A DNA stretch of 64,000 nucleotides, taken from NCBI GenBank assembly GCA_021166845.1, contig JAJPEP010000108.1, forward strand, positions 1-64,000, in the 5' to 3' direction. Every line of letters starts with the position of its first letter. Position 1 is the first letter of the stretch. The position numbers and the translations under genes were made by a program. Origin of the DNA: Thiobacillus sp. (GTDB taxonomy: Bacteria; Pseudomonadota; Gammaproteobacteria; Burkholderiales; Thiobacillaceae). Positions 30,391 through 40,019 of this stretch are shown here, piece after piece. Under the pieces are notes generated by a model. The model worked only from the letters and a program-made list of their open reading frames with translations. It was not told where the DNA came from and did not search any database.

Positions 30391-31157
30391 CCGATCACCT
30401 CGTCAACATGCCGGCCCTGCCCCGCCTGCTGCTGGCGGCCGTGCAGCCGTGCACGCATTTCCGGGCTGCCCTCGGCTTCGCGCGCCTCGGCCAGCACCTC
30501 CTGCCAGGTCATCGCATGGCGGCGCAGGTAGCGCCACCAGCGCCAGCCCGCGTCCAGCGCCGCCGCCAGCGTCAGCGCCGCCGCCAGCGCCAGCACACCC
30601 CGCCCGATCCAGCCGGCCGTCTCGCCCAGCGCCACGCCCGTCACGCTGCCGGTCAGATCTTGCAGATCCGGCCAGCCGCTGGCCAGCGCCCACCCCACTG
30701 CAGCGGCAGCGAGCGCCAGTTTCAGCAGCGCCAGCATCCCGTCGAACAGGGAATCGGCCGAGAACAGCCGGGCAAAAGGCTTGAATGGGTTGGCACGCGT
30801 CAAGTCGGCCTGGGCCACATTGGGCGCATACACCCAGCCCGAAAGCAGCATCGGCGCCACCAGCGCAGCGACAAAAATGGCGACCAGCACAGGCAGCACC
30901 GCCCACAGCGCGGACTGTGCCGCTTCAAGGAAAACCGGGGAAAGCGGCTGTGCCGCGTGAGTGAACGCCGCCGCGGTCAGAACTTGCAAGGCATCCAGCA
31001 GGCGCGGCGCCAGCCAGGCCAGCACGCCCAGCGCCGTCAGCAACACCACCCATGCGGTGAGTTCGGCGGAACGCGGCACATCGCCCGCGCTGCGCGCCTG
31101 TTGCAGGCGTCGTGGACTTGCCGGTTCGGTGCGGGAAAGATCTGTCTCCTCGGCCAT
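30387..31157 (-). CDS. flhB: FlhB export protein lacking the autocleavage domain
   Basis: Export-gate protein homologous to FlhB through its whole membrane part. The N-terminus ETDLSRTEPASPRRLQQARSAGDVPRSAEL is diagnostic, and four hydrophobic helices follow (for example WVVLLTALGVLAWLAPRLL and GVLALAAALTLAAALDAGW). The cytoplasmic part stops soon after MTWQEVLAEAREAEGSPEMRARL, at residue 256. The NPTH autocleavage loop and the rest of the C-terminal switch domain (about 100 residues) are absent. There is no frameshift remnant: the stop overlaps the flhA ATG. Either specificity switching is done by a separate protein encoded elsewhere, or this export system is altered. Confidence 0.9.
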   Translation of the reverse strand: MAEETDLSRTEPASPRRLQQARSAGDVPRSAELTAWVVLLTALGVLAWLAPRLLDALQVLTAAAFTHAAQPLSPVFLEAAQSALWAVLPVLVAIFVAALVAPMLLSGWVYAPNVAQADLTRANPFKPFARLFSADSLFDGMLALLKLALAAAAVGWALASGWPDLQDLTGSVTGVALGETAGWIGRGVLALAAALTLAAALDAGWRWWRYLRRHAMTWQEVLAEAREAEGSPEMRARLHGRQQQAGQGRHVDEVIG

Positions 31158-31384
31158 GCGTGTCTCAAATTTTGGAGCAGTCTAGCACGAGGCGGGCGCG
31201 GCATTTCTGCCTTGAAACAGCAGCCCCCCCGGTTTCATGGCAGGACGTTCGAATGAACCGACCGCCAGCCTGCGGTGTGAGGGTGCATTCAGAGGCACAG
31301 ATGGAACCTCCGCAACGGCTTCTGATTTGAACGGCAGGGTATTTGAACTATATAGAAATTGCTACTTCATTTCAGGAGTCGAAT

Positions 31385-31615
31385 ATGACAGACCAAGTGC
31401 AAATCACGATCGATCGGGAAGTATATGATCGGTTGCAAATGCTGATGGTGCCTCCCGTTAGCGACGCCAACGCGGTGATCAAGGCTTTGCTGTATCACAA
31501 TGGTTCCGACAGCCCGGCCGTCGTTGCGCTAAAGGCAGACGAGCAGCACTTCACCTATGAGCAGGAACTCGAGCGCTCCAGCCAGGGCGTCTATGAGTGC
31601 GGGGGCGGGACTTGA
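31385..31615 (+). CDS. small protein with ribbon-helix-helix-like N-terminus
   Basis: A 76-residue protein with good SD (CAGGAG) before ATG 31385. It begins TDQVQITIDREVYDRLQMLM, a strand followed by a helix as in ribbon-helix-helix or SeqA-type N-terminal domains, then SDANAVIKALLYHNG. I do not recognise a family. It is the only plus-strand gene between flhB and iscX, with its own AT-rich leader (TATTTGAACTATATAGAAATTG). No toxin partner is adjacent. It could be a small DNA-binding regulator; the call rests on secondary-structure resemblance only. Confidence 0.6.
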   Translation: MTDQVQITIDREVYDRLQMLMVPPVSDANAVIKALLYHNGSDSPAVVALKADEQHFTYEQELERSSQGVYECGGGT

Positions 31616-31682
31616 ATCCGGGATACCGGTCAGTCCGCTCTCCCTGAATCAAGCTCGCGACGCGCCCGCTGAATTAGCTGAA

Positions 31683-31877
31683 TTAGTTGACTTCGTCTAT
31701 CCACGCCATCTGGATCGCTTCGAGGATTTTCTCGCCGGAATGTTCGGCGTCATCCTCGAATTCGGGCAGTTCCATCACCCAGCGATGCAGGTCGGTGAAG
31801 CGGATGGTGCGCGGATCGATTTCGGGGTGGGCTTCGGCGAGTTCGATCGCAATATCGAGGGTATCCGTCCACTTCAT
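31683..31877 (-). CDS. iscX: IscX, Fe-S assembly modulator
   Basis: Small acidic protein (64 residues) that binds IscS and iron and tunes cluster assembly. The sequence MKWTDTLDIAIELAEAHPEIDPRTIRFTDLHRWV and LEAIQMAWIDE matches IscX/YfhJ throughout. It is the last gene of the isc operon, directly after fdx. Confidence 0.95.
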   Translation of the reverse strand: MKWTDTLDIAIELAEAHPEIDPRTIRFTDLHRWVMELPEFEDDAEHSGEKILEAIQMAWIDEVN

Positions 31878-31878
31878 T

Positions 31879-32217
31879 TCAATGACCTTCCTTGACCATA
31901 TTGATGGTGTACTTGGGGATTTCGATCACCAGGTCGCTGTCGTCGACGCGCGCCTGGCACGATAGCCGCGACTGCGGTTCCAGCCCCCAGGCCTTATCGA
32001 GCAGATCATCCTCTTCTTCGGTGGACGCTTCCAGCGAATTGAAGCCTTCGCGCACGATGACATGGCAGGTGGTGCAGGCGCAGGACTTTTCGCAGGCGTG
32101 CTCGATCTCGACGCCATTGGCGAGCAGTGTGTCGCAAATGGTGTCGCCGGGCTTGGCGTCGATGACGGCGCCTTCGGGACAGAGTTCGACGTGGGGCAAT
32201 ACGATGATTTGGGGCAT
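31879..32217 (-). CDS. fdx: [2Fe-2S] ferredoxin of the Isc system
   Basis: Adrenodoxin-type ferredoxin (112 residues) donating electrons for cluster assembly. Cluster ligands are in EHACEKSCACTTCHVIV and the distal cysteine in RLSCQARV. The motif C-x5-C-x2-C plus a downstream C is intact. One base separates it from iscX. Confidence 0.96.
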   Translation of the reverse strand: MPQIIVLPHVELCPEGAVIDAKPGDTICDTLLANGVEIEHACEKSCACTTCHVIVREGFNSLEASTEEEDDLLDKAWGLEPQSRLSCQARVDDSDLVIEIPKYTINMVKEGH

Positions 32218-32222
32218 GTCTT

Positions 32223-32357
32223 TTAAGTAAGGCTGAATTGGATACGGTCAGGCCGCTTTGGGGTGTCGGTCGGGGAGCGTTTTAACGCACCGTCCCGGAA
32301 AATCCGCCGGGCTTCGAGCCGCACCCGCAGGAATTCGCTGAAATCGGCATTCGACAT
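32223..32357 (-). CDS. possible 44-residue ORF between hscA and fdx
   Basis: Not in the ORF track (too short). From ATG 32357 it reads MSNADFSEFLRVRLEARRIFRDGALKR and continues to a TAA at 32223, filling the gap between hscA and fdx with 12 and 5 bases to spare. The N-terminal part would be an amphipathic charged helix. No ribosome site is clear. It may be a real small protein or simply an open spacer. Confidence 0.3.
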   Translation of the reverse strand: MSNADFSEFLRVRLEARRIFRDGALKRSPTDTPKRPDRIQFSLT

Positions 32358-32369
32358 GGCGCGGGGGCA

Positions 32370-34232
<1,863 letters not shown>

Positions 34233-34233
34233 C

Positions 34234-34761
34234 TTAACTTTCCAGTTCTTCGTAGACGTCGCCGATTTCGGCGATGAGTTTGTCCATGAATCGCAGCTGG
34301 CGCACGGCTTCACTTGCCGCTTCATAGTCGTGCGCCGTATCGATCAGCTCGGCCAGTTGCGCCTCGATGCGGCGATGCGCAGCGCGCAGGTCGTCCGTCA
34401 AGGCATCCAGCACCGTCATGCGCTTGCCGGCACGCGCGTCCTCGATCGCCTCGCGCCATTCCATCTGCTGCATCAGGAAGGCCGGCGCCATCCGGGTATT
34501 GCTGGCGTCGAATGCATCGATGCCATGCAGTTTCAGCAGATACACACCGCGGTTCACCGCATGCCTGAGCGTCCGATACGCCTCGTTCACCTGCGTCGCC
34601 CACTGCATCGCCACCCGCTGCTCGGCCTCCGGCTGCGCAGCAAAACGGTCCGGATGCACCGTGTTCTGCAGCTCGCGGTAGGCCGCATCAAGCTTGTCCC
34701 GATCCAGCGCATACGATTGCGGCAGGCCGAAGAGTTCGAAGTGGGTTTGGGAGAAGTCCAT
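34234..34761 (-). CDS. hscB: HscB, J-domain co-chaperone
   Basis: J-protein that presents IscU to HscA. The 175 residues start [35 protein letters not shown], with the HPD tripeptide required for Hsp70 stimulation. The C-terminal helical domain ([16 protein letters not shown]) that binds IscU is complete. Confidence 0.96.
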   Translation of the reverse strand: MDFSQTHFELFGLPQSYALDRDKLDAAYRELQNTVHPDRFAAQPEAEQRVAMQWATQVNEAYRTLRHAVNRGVYLLKLHGIDAFDASNTRMAPAFLMQQMEWREAIEDARAGKRMTVLDALTDDLRAAHRRIEAQLAELIDTAHDYEAASEAVRQLRFMDKLIAEIGDVYEELES

Positions 34762-34763
34762 TG

Positions 34764-34881
34764 TCAGGGGCCAGGGATCAGGGGTCAGGATTCAGGGGGC
34801 TTTGTGCTGCGCGTTGTTCCTTCAAAACGCGGCCAAAGGCCGCACAAAAGCCCTGACCCCTGAATCCCGACCCCTGCCCCC
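34764..34881. repeat. GGGGTCAGG-type inverted repeat element between hscB and iscA
   Basis: A short element with ends rich in AGGGGTCAGGATTCAGGGG on one side (34764-34799) and its inverse CCCTGACCCCTGAATCCC (34850-34881) on the other, with GCGGCCAAAGGCCGC in the middle. The same ends and a related centre recur at 35614-35728 in this operon, so this is a dispersed family capable of forming a long hairpin in the isc mRNA. Confidence 0.8.
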
Positions 34882-35205
34882 TTAAACGTTGAACGACTCG
34901 CCGCAGCCGCACTCGTTCTTCACGTTCGGGTTATTGAACTTGAAACCTTCGTTGAGGCCTTCGCGGGCGTAGTCGAGCTCGGTGCCGTCGAGGTAGGCCA
35001 GGCTTTTCGGGTCGACGAATACGGTCACGCCGTGGCTGGTGAACACCTCGTCGCCTTCGGGCGCCTCATCGGCGAACTCCAGCTTGTAGGCCATGCCGGA
35101 GCAGCCGGTGGTGCGCACGCCGAGACGGATGCCGACACCCTTGCCGCGTTTGGCGATGTAGTTGGTAACGTGTTGCGCTGCGCGCTCGGACAAGGTCACA
35201 GCCAT
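34882..35205 (-). CDS. iscA: IscA, A-type Fe-S carrier
   Basis: A-type carrier protein of 107 residues. The three ligand cysteines are in [14 protein letters not shown] and [11 protein letters not shown]. It begins [13 protein letters not shown], the common IscA N-terminus. It lies 3 bases after iscU. Confidence 0.97.
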   Translation of the reverse strand: MAVTLSERAAQHVTNYIAKRGKGVGIRLGVRTTGCSGMAYKLEFADEAPEGDEVFTSHGVTVFVDPKSLAYLDGTELDYAREGLNEGFKFNNPNVKNECGCGESFNV

Positions 35206-35208
35206 GAT

Positions 35209-35595
35209 TTACTCCAGACCCTTTTTCTGTTTGTAATCGGCGACCGCGGCCTTGATCGCGTCTTCGGCCAGGATCGAGCAATGGATCTTCACCGGCGGCA
35301 GCGCGAGTTCCTCGGCAATCGCGGTGTTCTTGATTTCCATCGCCTGGTCGAGGGTCTTGCCCTTGACCCATTCGGTCACCAGCGAGCTGGATGCAATCGC
35401 CGAGCCGCAGCCGTAGGTCTTGAACTTGGCGTCTTCGATCAGACCATCCTTGCCGACCTTGATCTGCAGCTTCATCACGTCGCCGCAGGCGGGCGCGCCG
35501 ACCATGCCGGTACCGACGCCCTCGTCATCCTTGGTGAAGGAACCGACGTTGCGGGGGTTTTCGTAATGGTCGAGTACTTTATCGCTGTATGCCAT
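35209..35595 (-). CDS. iscU: IscU, Fe-S scaffold
   Basis: Scaffold on which IscS-derived sulfur and iron form clusters. The 128 residues carry the ligand motifs VGAPACGDVMKLQI, KTYGCGSAIASSS and KIHCSILAEDAI, and the HscA-recognition motif LALPPVKIHC. A strong AAAGGAGC ribosome site precedes the ATG. Confidence 0.98.
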   Translation of the reverse strand: MAYSDKVLDHYENPRNVGSFTKDDEGVGTGMVGAPACGDVMKLQIKVGKDGLIEDAKFKTYGCGSAIASSSLVTEWVKGKTLDQAMEIKNTAIAEELALPPVKIHCSILAEDAIKAAVADYKQKKGLE

Positions 35596-35613
35596 TTTTT
35601 GCTCCTTTCAGTT

Positions 35614-35728
35614 AGGGGTCAGGGGTCGGGATTCAGGGGTCAGGGGGGTGTGCGGCCAAAGGCGGCGCCAATCAACAAGGCGCGGAGCGCAACATCCCCT
35701 GAACCCTGATCCCTGAATCCTGGCTCCT
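35614..35728. repeat. second GGGGTCAGG-type inverted repeat element, between iscU and iscS
   Basis: Left end AGGGGTCAGGGGTCGGGATT (35614-35648) and inverted right end CCCCTGAACCCTGATCCCTG (35697-35728) around a centre containing GCGGCCAAAGG. It matches the element between hscB and iscA in ends, orientation of ends and size (about 115 bases). Confidence 0.8.
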
Positions 35729-35731
35729 ATA

Positions 35732-36940
35732 TTAGTGTGCAGCCCACTGCACGGAATTCAGATCGACGCCTTCCTTGAACATTTCCCATAGCGGGGAAAG
35801 CTCGCGCAGCTTGCCGATCTTTTCGTGCAGCAATTTAATTGCGTAATCGACTTCTTCCTCGGTGGTGAAGCGGCCGATGGAGAAGCGGATCGAGCTGTGC
35901 GCCAGTTCGTCGCTGCGGCCCAGTGCGCGCAGCACGTAGGACGGTTCCAGGCTGGCCGAGGTACAGGCCGAACCGCTTGACACCGCCAGATCCTTGATCG
36001 CCATGATCAGCGATTCGCCTTCGACGAAGTTGAAGCTGACGTTGAGGTTGTGCGGCACGCGCTGGTCGATGTCGCCGTTCAGGTGCACTTCCTCGATGTC
36101 CTTGAGGCCGGTGTAGAGGCGGTCGCGCAGCATGCGGATGCGCTCGTTCTCGGTCGCCATCTCTTCTTTGGCGATGCGGAAGGCTTCGCCCATGCCGACG
36201 ATCTGGTGCGTCGCCAGCGTGCCCGAACGCATGCCGCGCTCATGACCGCCGCCGTGCATCTGCGCTTCCAGGCGAATGCGCGGCTTGCGGCGCACGTACA
36301 GCGCGCCGATGCCCTTGGGACCGTAGGTCTTGTGCGCCGAGAACGACATCAAATCCACGGGTAGCGTCTTCAGGTCGATCGGCATCTTGCCGGTGGCCTG
36401 CGCCGCGTCGACGTGGAAGATCACACCCTTTTCGCGGCAAATCCTGCCGATCGCCTCGATGTCCTGGATCACGCCGATCTCGTTGTTGACCGCCATCACC
36501 GAGACCAGCACGGTGTCGGGGCGGATCGCCGCGCGCAGCACGTCCAGATCGAGCAGGCCGTTGTCCGCAACGTTCAGATAAGTCGCCTCGAAGCCCTGGC
36601 GCTCCATCTCGCGCACGGTGTCGAGCACGGCCTTGTGTTCGGTGCGCACGGTGATGATGTGCTTACCCTTGGTGGCCGAGTAGAAATGGCCAGCGCCCTT
36701 GATGGCGAGGTTGTTCGATTCGGTGGCGCCGGAGGTGAACACGATTTCCTTCGGGTCGGCGCCGACCAGCGCGGCGACCTGGGCGCGCGCCTCTTCCACC
36801 GCAGCTTCGGCTTCCCAGCCATACGGATGCGAGCGCGACGCCGGGTTGCCGAAGTGCTCGGTCAGATACGGAATCATCCTGGCCGCCACGCGGGGATCGA
36901 CCGGGGTGGTGGCGGAATAATCGAAATACAGTGTTTTCAT
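35732..36940 (-). CDS. iscS: IscS, cysteine desulfurase
   Basis: PLP enzyme that removes sulfur from cysteine for Fe-S clusters, tRNA thiolation and other uses. The 402 residues contain [34 protein letters not shown], the PLP lysine in [17 protein letters not shown], and the catalytic-loop cysteine in [21 protein letters not shown]. The C-terminus ([18 protein letters not shown]) matches group I IscS. Confidence 0.98.
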   Translation of the reverse strand: MKTLYFDYSATTPVDPRVAARMIPYLTEHFGNPASRSHPYGWEAEAAVEEARAQVAALVGADPKEIVFTSGATESNNLAIKGAGHFYSATKGKHIITVRTEHKAVLDTVREMERQGFEATYLNVADNGLLDLDVLRAAIRPDTVLVSVMAVNNEIGVIQDIEAIGRICREKGVIFHVDAAQATGKMPIDLKTLPVDLMSFSAHKTYGPKGIGALYVRRKPRIRLEAQMHGGGHERGMRSGTLATHQIVGMGEAFRIAKEEMATENERIRMLRDRLYTGLKDIEEVHLNGDIDQRVPHNLNVSFNFVEGESLIMAIKDLAVSSGSACTSASLEPSYVLRALGRSDELAHSSIRFSIGRFTTEEEVDYAIKLLHEKIGKLRELSPLWEMFKEGVDLNSVQWAAH

Positions 36941-36990
36941 CGTGTTGCCCTTAACCTCAATAGCTGAATCTTGGATTGCCTGGTCCGGGA

Positions 36991-37455
36991 TCAGGCCGCC
37001 AGCGGCGTCACCTTCAAGGCGCGGCGATCCTGTAGCACCTTTTCCTTACATCCTTCCTGCTTGGCCACCAGGGTCGCCAGTGTCACATTATCGAGATAAT
37101 CATATATGTGCGCATTCAGGCCAACCCACAGGTCGTGGGTCATGCAGCGGTGTTCGTCCTGGCAGTTTTCCTTGCCCCCGCACTGGGTCGAATCGATGGG
37201 TTCGTCCACTGCGCGTATAATATCGGCCACGCTGACGTCGCCAAGCGGCCGGGCGAGATAATAACCGCCGCCGGGGCCGCGTACGCTTTCGACCAGTTCG
37301 TGGCGACGCAAACGGCTGAAAAGCTGCTCCAGATACGACAGGGATATATCCTGGCGCTCGCTGATGCCAGCCAGCGTCACCGGATTCTTGCCGCCGCGCA
37401 GCGCCAGATCGAGCATGGCAGTGACGGCGAAGCGGCCTTTGGTGGTCAATCTCAT
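36991..37455 (-). CDS. iscR: IscR, Fe-S-sensing transcriptional regulator
   Basis: Rrf2-family regulator that represses the isc operon when it holds a [2Fe-2S] cluster. The 154 residues from ATG 37455 start [19 protein letters not shown], with the winged helix [19 protein letters not shown]. The cluster-ligand set is [16 protein letters not shown] with spacing C-x5-C-x5-C-x2-H. The ORF-track start at 37509 lies inside the promoter and is rejected. Feedback control is supported by the IscR-like site in its own promoter. Confidence 0.97.
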   Translation of the reverse strand: MRLTTKGRFAVTAMLDLALRGGKNPVTLAGISERQDISLSYLEQLFSRLRRHELVESVRGPGGGYYLARPLGDVSVADIIRAVDEPIDSTQCGGKENCQDEHRCMTHDLWVGLNAHIYDYLDNVTLATLVAKQEGCKEKVLQDRRALKVTPLAA

Positions 37456-37480
37456 GACGTGTTCTCCTGAATTTCGCCCG

Positions 37481-37509
37481 AATATAAAATTCCCGAGCGA
37501 TTTAGTCAA
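37481..37509 (-). promoter_or_regulatory. sigma-70 promoter of the isc operon
   Basis: On the minus strand, TTGACT (37504-37509) and TATATT (37481-37486) are separated by exactly 17 bases, a near-consensus promoter. The start point would fall about 20 bases before the iscR ATG, with AGGAGAAC as ribosome site. Confidence 0.85.
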
Positions 37510-37513
37510 CTAT
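37489..37513 (-). promoter_or_regulatory. IscR type 1-like operator overlapping the iscR -35
   Basis: The minus strand reads ATAGTTGACTAAATCGCTCG followed by GGAAT, close to the known type 1 IscR pattern (ATA-x-x-TGACTAA...CTCGGGTAT). It covers the -35 hexamer, so binding would block RNA polymerase. The match to the pattern is from memory, not from a matrix scan. Confidence 0.7.
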
Positions 37514-37525
37514 TCCTTACCTTAA

Positions 37526-37542
37526 CGATTTAGTCAACTATT
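37526..37542 (-). promoter_or_regulatory. repeated half-site AATAGTTGACTAAATCG at the cysE stop
   Basis: An exact 17-base copy of the left part of the IscR-like operator, 28 bases upstream of it and overlapping the last codons and stop of cysE. The right half (CTCGG) is missing, so it may be a remnant or an auxiliary site. Confidence 0.5.
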
Positions 37543-38288
37543 TTGTTCAAATAGTTCGGATCGAAATCGTCTGGTTGATCCTGTCCCACAGGCATTTCCA
37601 CGCCCAGTTTTTGCAACTGCGCCAGAATCAGTTCCAGCCGGTGGTCGGTGTGGGCGGAATGGTCGATCAGGCCGTGAATCGCCTTCACCACCGGGTCGTT
37701 CATGTCGGCCGAAATGGCATAGGCCGAGAAGCCGAGCTTTTCCGCCTGCTGGTTGCGCTGTATTTCGGCCGCGCTATCGAGGATGCGCGCCGGAATGCCC
37801 ACCGCCGTCGCATTGTCCGGCACATCCTTCACCACGACGGCGTTGGAGCCGACGCGGGCATTGGCGCCGATGGTGATCGGGCCGAGAATCTTGGCGCCCG
37901 CCCCCACCACCACGCCGGGCATCAGGGTGGGATGGCGCTTGCCCTTGTTCCACGAGGTGCCGCCGAGCGTCACGCCGTGATAGAGGGTGCAGTCGTCGCC
38001 GATCTCTGCGGTTTCGCCCACCACCACCCCCATGCCATGGTCGATGAAAACACGGCGGCCGATGGTGGCGCCGGGGTGGATTTCGATTCCGGTGAGCCAG
38101 CGCCCGACGTATGAGGTAAAGCGCGCCAGCCACTTCCACTCCATGCGCCACAGCTTGTTCGCCAGGCGGTGGATGACCATGGCATGAAAGCCGGGATACG
38201 TCGTGACCACCTCGAAGGTCGTGCGCGCCGCCGGGTCGCGGTCGAATACGACGGCAATGTCTTCCTTGAGCTGGCTGAACAGGTTCAT
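37530..38288 (-). CDS. cysE: serine O-acetyltransferase
   Basis: Makes O-acetylserine, the direct precursor for cysteine and thus for IscS sulfur. The 252 residues have the N-terminal helices ([19 protein letters not shown]) and left-handed beta-helix hexapeptide repeats ([45 protein letters not shown]), with the active-site His in FIDHG and DCTLYHG. It lies between trmJ and iscR on the same strand. IscR-like sequences at both ends suggest control by Fe-S status. Confidence 0.97.
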   Translation of the reverse strand: MNLFSQLKEDIAVVFDRDPAARTTFEVVTTYPGFHAMVIHRLANKLWRMEWKWLARFTSYVGRWLTGIEIHPGATIGRRVFIDHGMGVVVGETAEIGDDCTLYHGVTLGGTSWNKGKRHPTLMPGVVVGAGAKILGPITIGANARVGSNAVVVKDVPDNATAVGIPARILDSAAEIQRNQQAEKLGFSAYAISADMNDPVVKAIHGLIDHSAHTDHRLELILAQLQKLGVEMPVGQDQPDDFDPNYLNKIVD

Positions 38289-38302
38289 GTATTAAGGATG
38301 CT

Positions 38303-38327
38303 ATTTCCGAGTTATCTAGTCAACTAT
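38303..38327 (-). promoter_or_regulatory. IscR type 1-like site upstream of cysE
   Basis: Minus strand ATAGTTGACTAGATAACTCG then GAAAT, 15 bases before the cysE ATG and overlapping the trmJ stop. It shares both halves with the iscR operator. TTGACT could be a -35, but I find no good -10 at a proper distance, so the promoter itself is uncertain. Confidence 0.55.
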
Positions 38328-39087
38328 TGAGATTCCGCGCCTTGACTGCCGCCCGCTTCGCGCCCTGCGCCGCGGTCAGGATCCCGCGCAGGATGTTCAC
38401 TTCCTCCTTCGCCAGTCGGGTGCGCGCAAACAGCCGCCGCAATTTCAGCATCAATTTGCTGGGCGAGCCGGGATTGAGGAATTCCAGTTCGGCAAGCGCG
38501 GCTTCCAGGTGGCCGTAAAACCGCTCCAGCTCGTCCCCGGTCGCCGCGTCCATTGCGGGCTGCGGCCAGCTCGCATGGCCCAGCCAGGCCTGGCGAATTT
38601 CGTAGCTCAGCACTTGCACGGCCGCCGCCAGATTGAGCGAGGTGTAGTCCGGGTTGGCGGCAATCGTCACCAGCCCCTGGCACAAGCCCAGCTCCTCGTT
38701 CGACATCCCGCTGGTCTCGTTGCCGAACACCAGCGCCACCGGGGCAGCCCGGGCCTCGGTCAGCAGACGGGTGGCCGCTGCGGGCGGCGTCAGTACGTCG
38801 GCCACGATATCGCGCCGCCGCGCCGACACGCCCAGCGCCAGCGTGGTACCGGCCAGCGCCTCGGCCAGCGTGGCACAGACGTGCGCCTGCGCCAGCAGGT
38901 CCCCCGCGCTCGCGGCCATCGCATCGGCCTGGCTGTTGGGAAATACAGCCGGGGTCACCAGATAAAGCTGCGACAGCCCCATCGTCTTCATCGCCCGCGC
39001 CGCCGCGCCGATATTGCCGGGGTGGCTGGTGCGCGTCAGCACGATACGAATATTGGCGAGAAGTTTCGGGTCTGACTGTGTCATCAA
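38320..39087 (-). CDS. trmJ: tRNA (cytidine/uridine-2'-O-)-methyltransferase TrmJ
   Basis: SPOUT-class enzyme methylating the 2'-O of position 32 in tRNA. The 255 residues start IRIVLTRTSHPGNIGAAARAMKTMGL and include the knot motifs VALVFGNETSGMSNEELGLC and NPDYTSLNLAAAVQVLSYEI. Directly upstream of cysE-iscR, as in several betaproteobacteria. It is divergent from suhB, 42 bases away. Confidence 0.94.
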   Translation of the reverse strand: MMTQSDPKLLANIRIVLTRTSHPGNIGAAARAMKTMGLSQLYLVTPAVFPNSQADAMAASAGDLLAQAHVCATLAEALAGTTLALGVSARRRDIVADVLTPPAAATRLLTEARAAPVALVFGNETSGMSNEELGLCQGLVTIAANPDYTSLNLAAAVQVLSYEIRQAWLGHASWPQPAMDAATGDELERFYGHLEAALAELEFLNPGSPSKLMLKLRRLFARTRLAKEEVNILRGILTAAQGAKRAAVKARNLNS

Positions 39088-39129
39088 GTAAAATGCTGAG
39101 CTCGTTCTTTGAATCTATTGCCAGACATC

Positions 39130-39936
39130 ATGCATCCCATGCTCAATACGGCGGTGAAAGCCGCTCGCGAAGCGGGGCGGATTATCAATCGCGCCTCGCT
39201 CGACCTCGACCAGCTCACCGTAAGGAGCAAGCAGGACCGCGATTACGTCAGCGAAGTCGATCAAATGGCCGAACGCGCCATCATCGAAATCCTGCTCGGC
39301 GCCTATCCAAATCACGGGATTTTAGCAGAGGAGTCCGGCACGGCCGACGCCAGGAACGGCGAGGACTACCAGTGGATCATCGATCCGCTCGACGGCACCA
39401 CCAATTTCCTGCACGGCCTGCAGCAGTATTCGATCTCGATCGCGCTGAAGCACAAGGGTCAAATCACCCAGGCGGTGGTGTACGACCCCGCGCGCAACGA
39501 ACTCTTCACCGCCAGCCGCGGCCGCGGCGCCATGCTCAACGACCGCCGCATCCGCGCCAGCAAACGCGCCAAGCTCTCCGAATGCCTGATTGGCACCGGC
39601 TTCCCCTTCCGCGACTTCAGCTTCGCCGAGGCCTACCTCAACATGTTCCGCGACATGATGCTCGCCACCTCCGGCCTGCGCCGCCCCGGTTCCGCCGCGC
39701 TCGACCTGTGCTACGTGGCGTGCGGTCGCTACGACGGTTTCTGGGAAATGCACCTGCAACCCTGGGACCTCGCCGCCGGCAGTTTGATCGCGCAGGAATC
39801 CGGCGCCCTGGTCGGCAACTTCATGGGCGACGAAGGCTTTCTGGAGTCCGGCAACATCGTCGCCGCCACCCCGAAAATCTTCGCGCAGATGCTGCAGGTC
39901 ATCGCCCCGCACCTGCCGCCCGAACTGAAGGCCTGA
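39130..39936 (+). CDS. suhB: inositol-1-monophosphatase family protein SuhB
   Basis: Mg-dependent phosphatase of the IMPase family; SuhB also acts with the Nus antitermination complex on rRNA. The 268 residues from ATG 39130 ([20 protein letters not shown]) contain the metal-site motifs [47 protein letters not shown] and [18 protein letters not shown]. The ORF-track start at 39109 is a TTG without ribosome site. It is divergent from trmJ, so the short space must hold both promoters. Confidence 0.95.
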   Translation: MHPMLNTAVKAAREAGRIINRASLDLDQLTVRSKQDRDYVSEVDQMAERAIIEILLGAYPNHGILAEESGTADARNGEDYQWIIDPLDGTTNFLHGLQQYSISIALKHKGQITQAVVYDPARNELFTASRGRGAMLNDRRIRASKRAKLSECLIGTGFPFRDFSFAEAYLNMFRDMMLATSGLRRPGSAALDLCYVACGRYDGFWEMHLQPWDLAAGSLIAQESGALVGNFMGDEGFLESGNIVAATPKIFAQMLQVIAPHLPPELKA

Positions 39937-40019
39937 TTTTGCGGGCGGCCACCAGCGAATGGTGGACGAACTGGAAGACAATGCGACCCGCCATCATCTA
40001 CACAAGCGGGTCAATTCAA

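Noticed and set aside
31385-31615. RHH-like small gene as an antitoxin
   Set aside because: No second small gene lies next to it; neighbours are flhB and iscX.
31606-31660. Possible tRNA 3' half on the minus strand (GGATTCAAGTCCCGCC pattern)
   Set aside because: Only about three T-stem pairs form, and no acceptor or anticodon arm could be built; it is best explained as chance.
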